From Candidatus Rokuibacteriota bacterium (lineage in GTDB: Bacteria; JAUVQV01), in NCBI GenBank assembly GCA_030609125.1, contig JAUWCW010000110.1, positions 1-6,674 of the forward strand: a stretch of DNA of 6,674 nt. Direction: 5' to 3'. Numbering within the stretch: position 1 is the first letter of the stretch; every line of letters starts with the position of its first letter. The notes beneath the pieces are model-generated. The model made no database searches and was not told the origin of the DNA. It was given only the letters and a program-made list of their open reading frames with translations. Both the position numbers and the translations under genes were made by a program. This document shows, one piece after another, positions 6,138 to 6,674 of the stretch.

Positions 6138-6674
6138 ATGAAAAAACTCATGCGCCATGCTGTTTCTGGACTCTGTGCCCTGATCGCCCTGTCGGCAGTC
6201 CCCGGGGGGGGCGTGAGTGCCGCCGAATACGAAAAGCCGCCGATCCTGAAGGCGGCCGAGCTGCTTCCCGCCGGCCTCCTCAAGGGTGACCACTACGAGA
6301 TCGAGTCCCAGGCGGTCAACGACGGATTCATGAACCACTTCACCATCCGGAGCGATTTCGGGACGTTCGAGGCAAAGTCCCGGAGGATGGTCGAGATCAG
6401 GGTGCACGAGGTGAAGGGCCTGGCGGACCTCAAGGAGCTCAGCCAGACGGAGGTCTTCGTCGAAGCCTTGGGGGCGGCGGGAAAGAAGTCGCTCGACGCG
6501 GCGACGAAGGTTGTCACCGACCCGGTTGGGACCGCCAAGGGCGTCTCGGCGGGCGTGGGTCGGATGTTCAAGCGGGTTTCACTAAAGGCGGGCAAGGCTG
6601 CGGACAAGGCCGGGGACGCCGTGGAGGGCGAAGGGGAGACAGAGGACGCGGCGAAGGCGGCCACCGGTGCAACC
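6138..6674 (+). CDS. Exported Ala/Lys-rich protein of unknown function, N-terminal 179 residues (runs off the window)
   Basis: The frame is open from the ATG at 6138 to the window end with no stop. AGGAGG (6124-6129) lies eight bases upstream. Residues 1-28 are a Sec signal peptide (MKKLMRHAVS, hydrophobic core CALIALSA, Gly-rich end, probable cleavage after VSAA); no lipobox cysteine follows. The mature part has LLPAGLLKGDHYEI, then a strand-rich segment with SDFGTFEAKS, the basic EIRVHEV, and LKELSQTEVFVEAL. After this comes a part poor in aromatic residues with TDPVGTAKGVSAGVGRMF (about 135-152) and a Lys/Ala/Gly/Glu low-complexity tail. I recall similar uncharacterised envelope proteins in Proteobacteria with a D/N-P-V-x-T-x-x-G-x-x-x-G-V-G-R-x-F segment after such a domain, but cannot name the family. 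It is transcribed away from the DUF2092-like gene, so a shared envelope role is possible. Confidence 0.85.
   Translation, partial: MKKLMRHAVSGLCALIALSAVPGGGVSAAEYEKPPILKAAELLPAGLLKGDHYEIESQAVNDGFMNHFTIRSDFGTFEAKSRRMVEIRVHEVKGLADLKELSQTEVFVEALGAAGKKSLDAATKVVTDPVGTAKGVSAGVGRMFKRVSLKAGKAADKAGDAVEGEGETEDAAKAATGAT

Overview
The window is a GC-rich piece of a Gram-negative bacterial chromosome. It is densely packed with seven minus-strand genes and one plus-strand gene. Four products carry Sec-type signal peptides, start sites have AGGAG-type ribosome binding sites, and the divergent intergenic region holds sigma-70-like promoters. The pairing of a DUF2092-like and a DUF6515-like exported protein, and the style of the genes, suggest a deltaproteobacterial (Desulfobacterota-like) lineage. 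That taxonomic guess is weak. I see no mobile element, CRISPR array, tRNA, rRNA or sign of recent transfer, and no stretch over 200 bases lacks a gene.

Right side (about 4395-6674). A 196-base divergent region (5942-6137) holds a strong-looking minus promoter (TTGACA, 17 bases, TATAAA) and a plausible plus promoter (TTGACA, 16 bases, GATAAA). Leftward it drives two exported proteins, a DUF2092-like protein (5186-5941) and a DUF6515-like protein with tandem aromatic/proline repeats (4395-5153). They end at a textbook intrinsic terminator (4333-4367). Rightward it drives an exported, Ala/Lys-rich protein of unknown function that runs off the window (6138-6674).

Left side (1-4322). Just past that terminator begins a run of five minus-strand genes with overlapping or nearly touching ends. 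In order they are phosphoglucomutase (pgm), a GNAT-fold acetyltransferase, a class I/II PLP aminotransferase, a small exported protein of unknown function, and the N-terminus of a radical SAM enzyme cut by the window edge. Junctions are TGATG or ATGA overlaps, or a 21-base gap, so translational coupling is likely. No promoter for this run is evident between the terminator and pgm.

The enzymes do not form a recognisable single pathway. Pgm links glycolytic glucose-6-phosphate to glucose-1-phosphate for glycogen and surface polysaccharide; the aminotransferase and acetyltransferase are generic metabolic enzymes of unresolved substrate. The window is mostly conserved core-type genes beside an under-described cluster of exported proteins. 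I do not see a clearly new system. The points most worth following are the exported-protein trio around the divergent promoter and the terminator placed against the pgm ribosome binding site.
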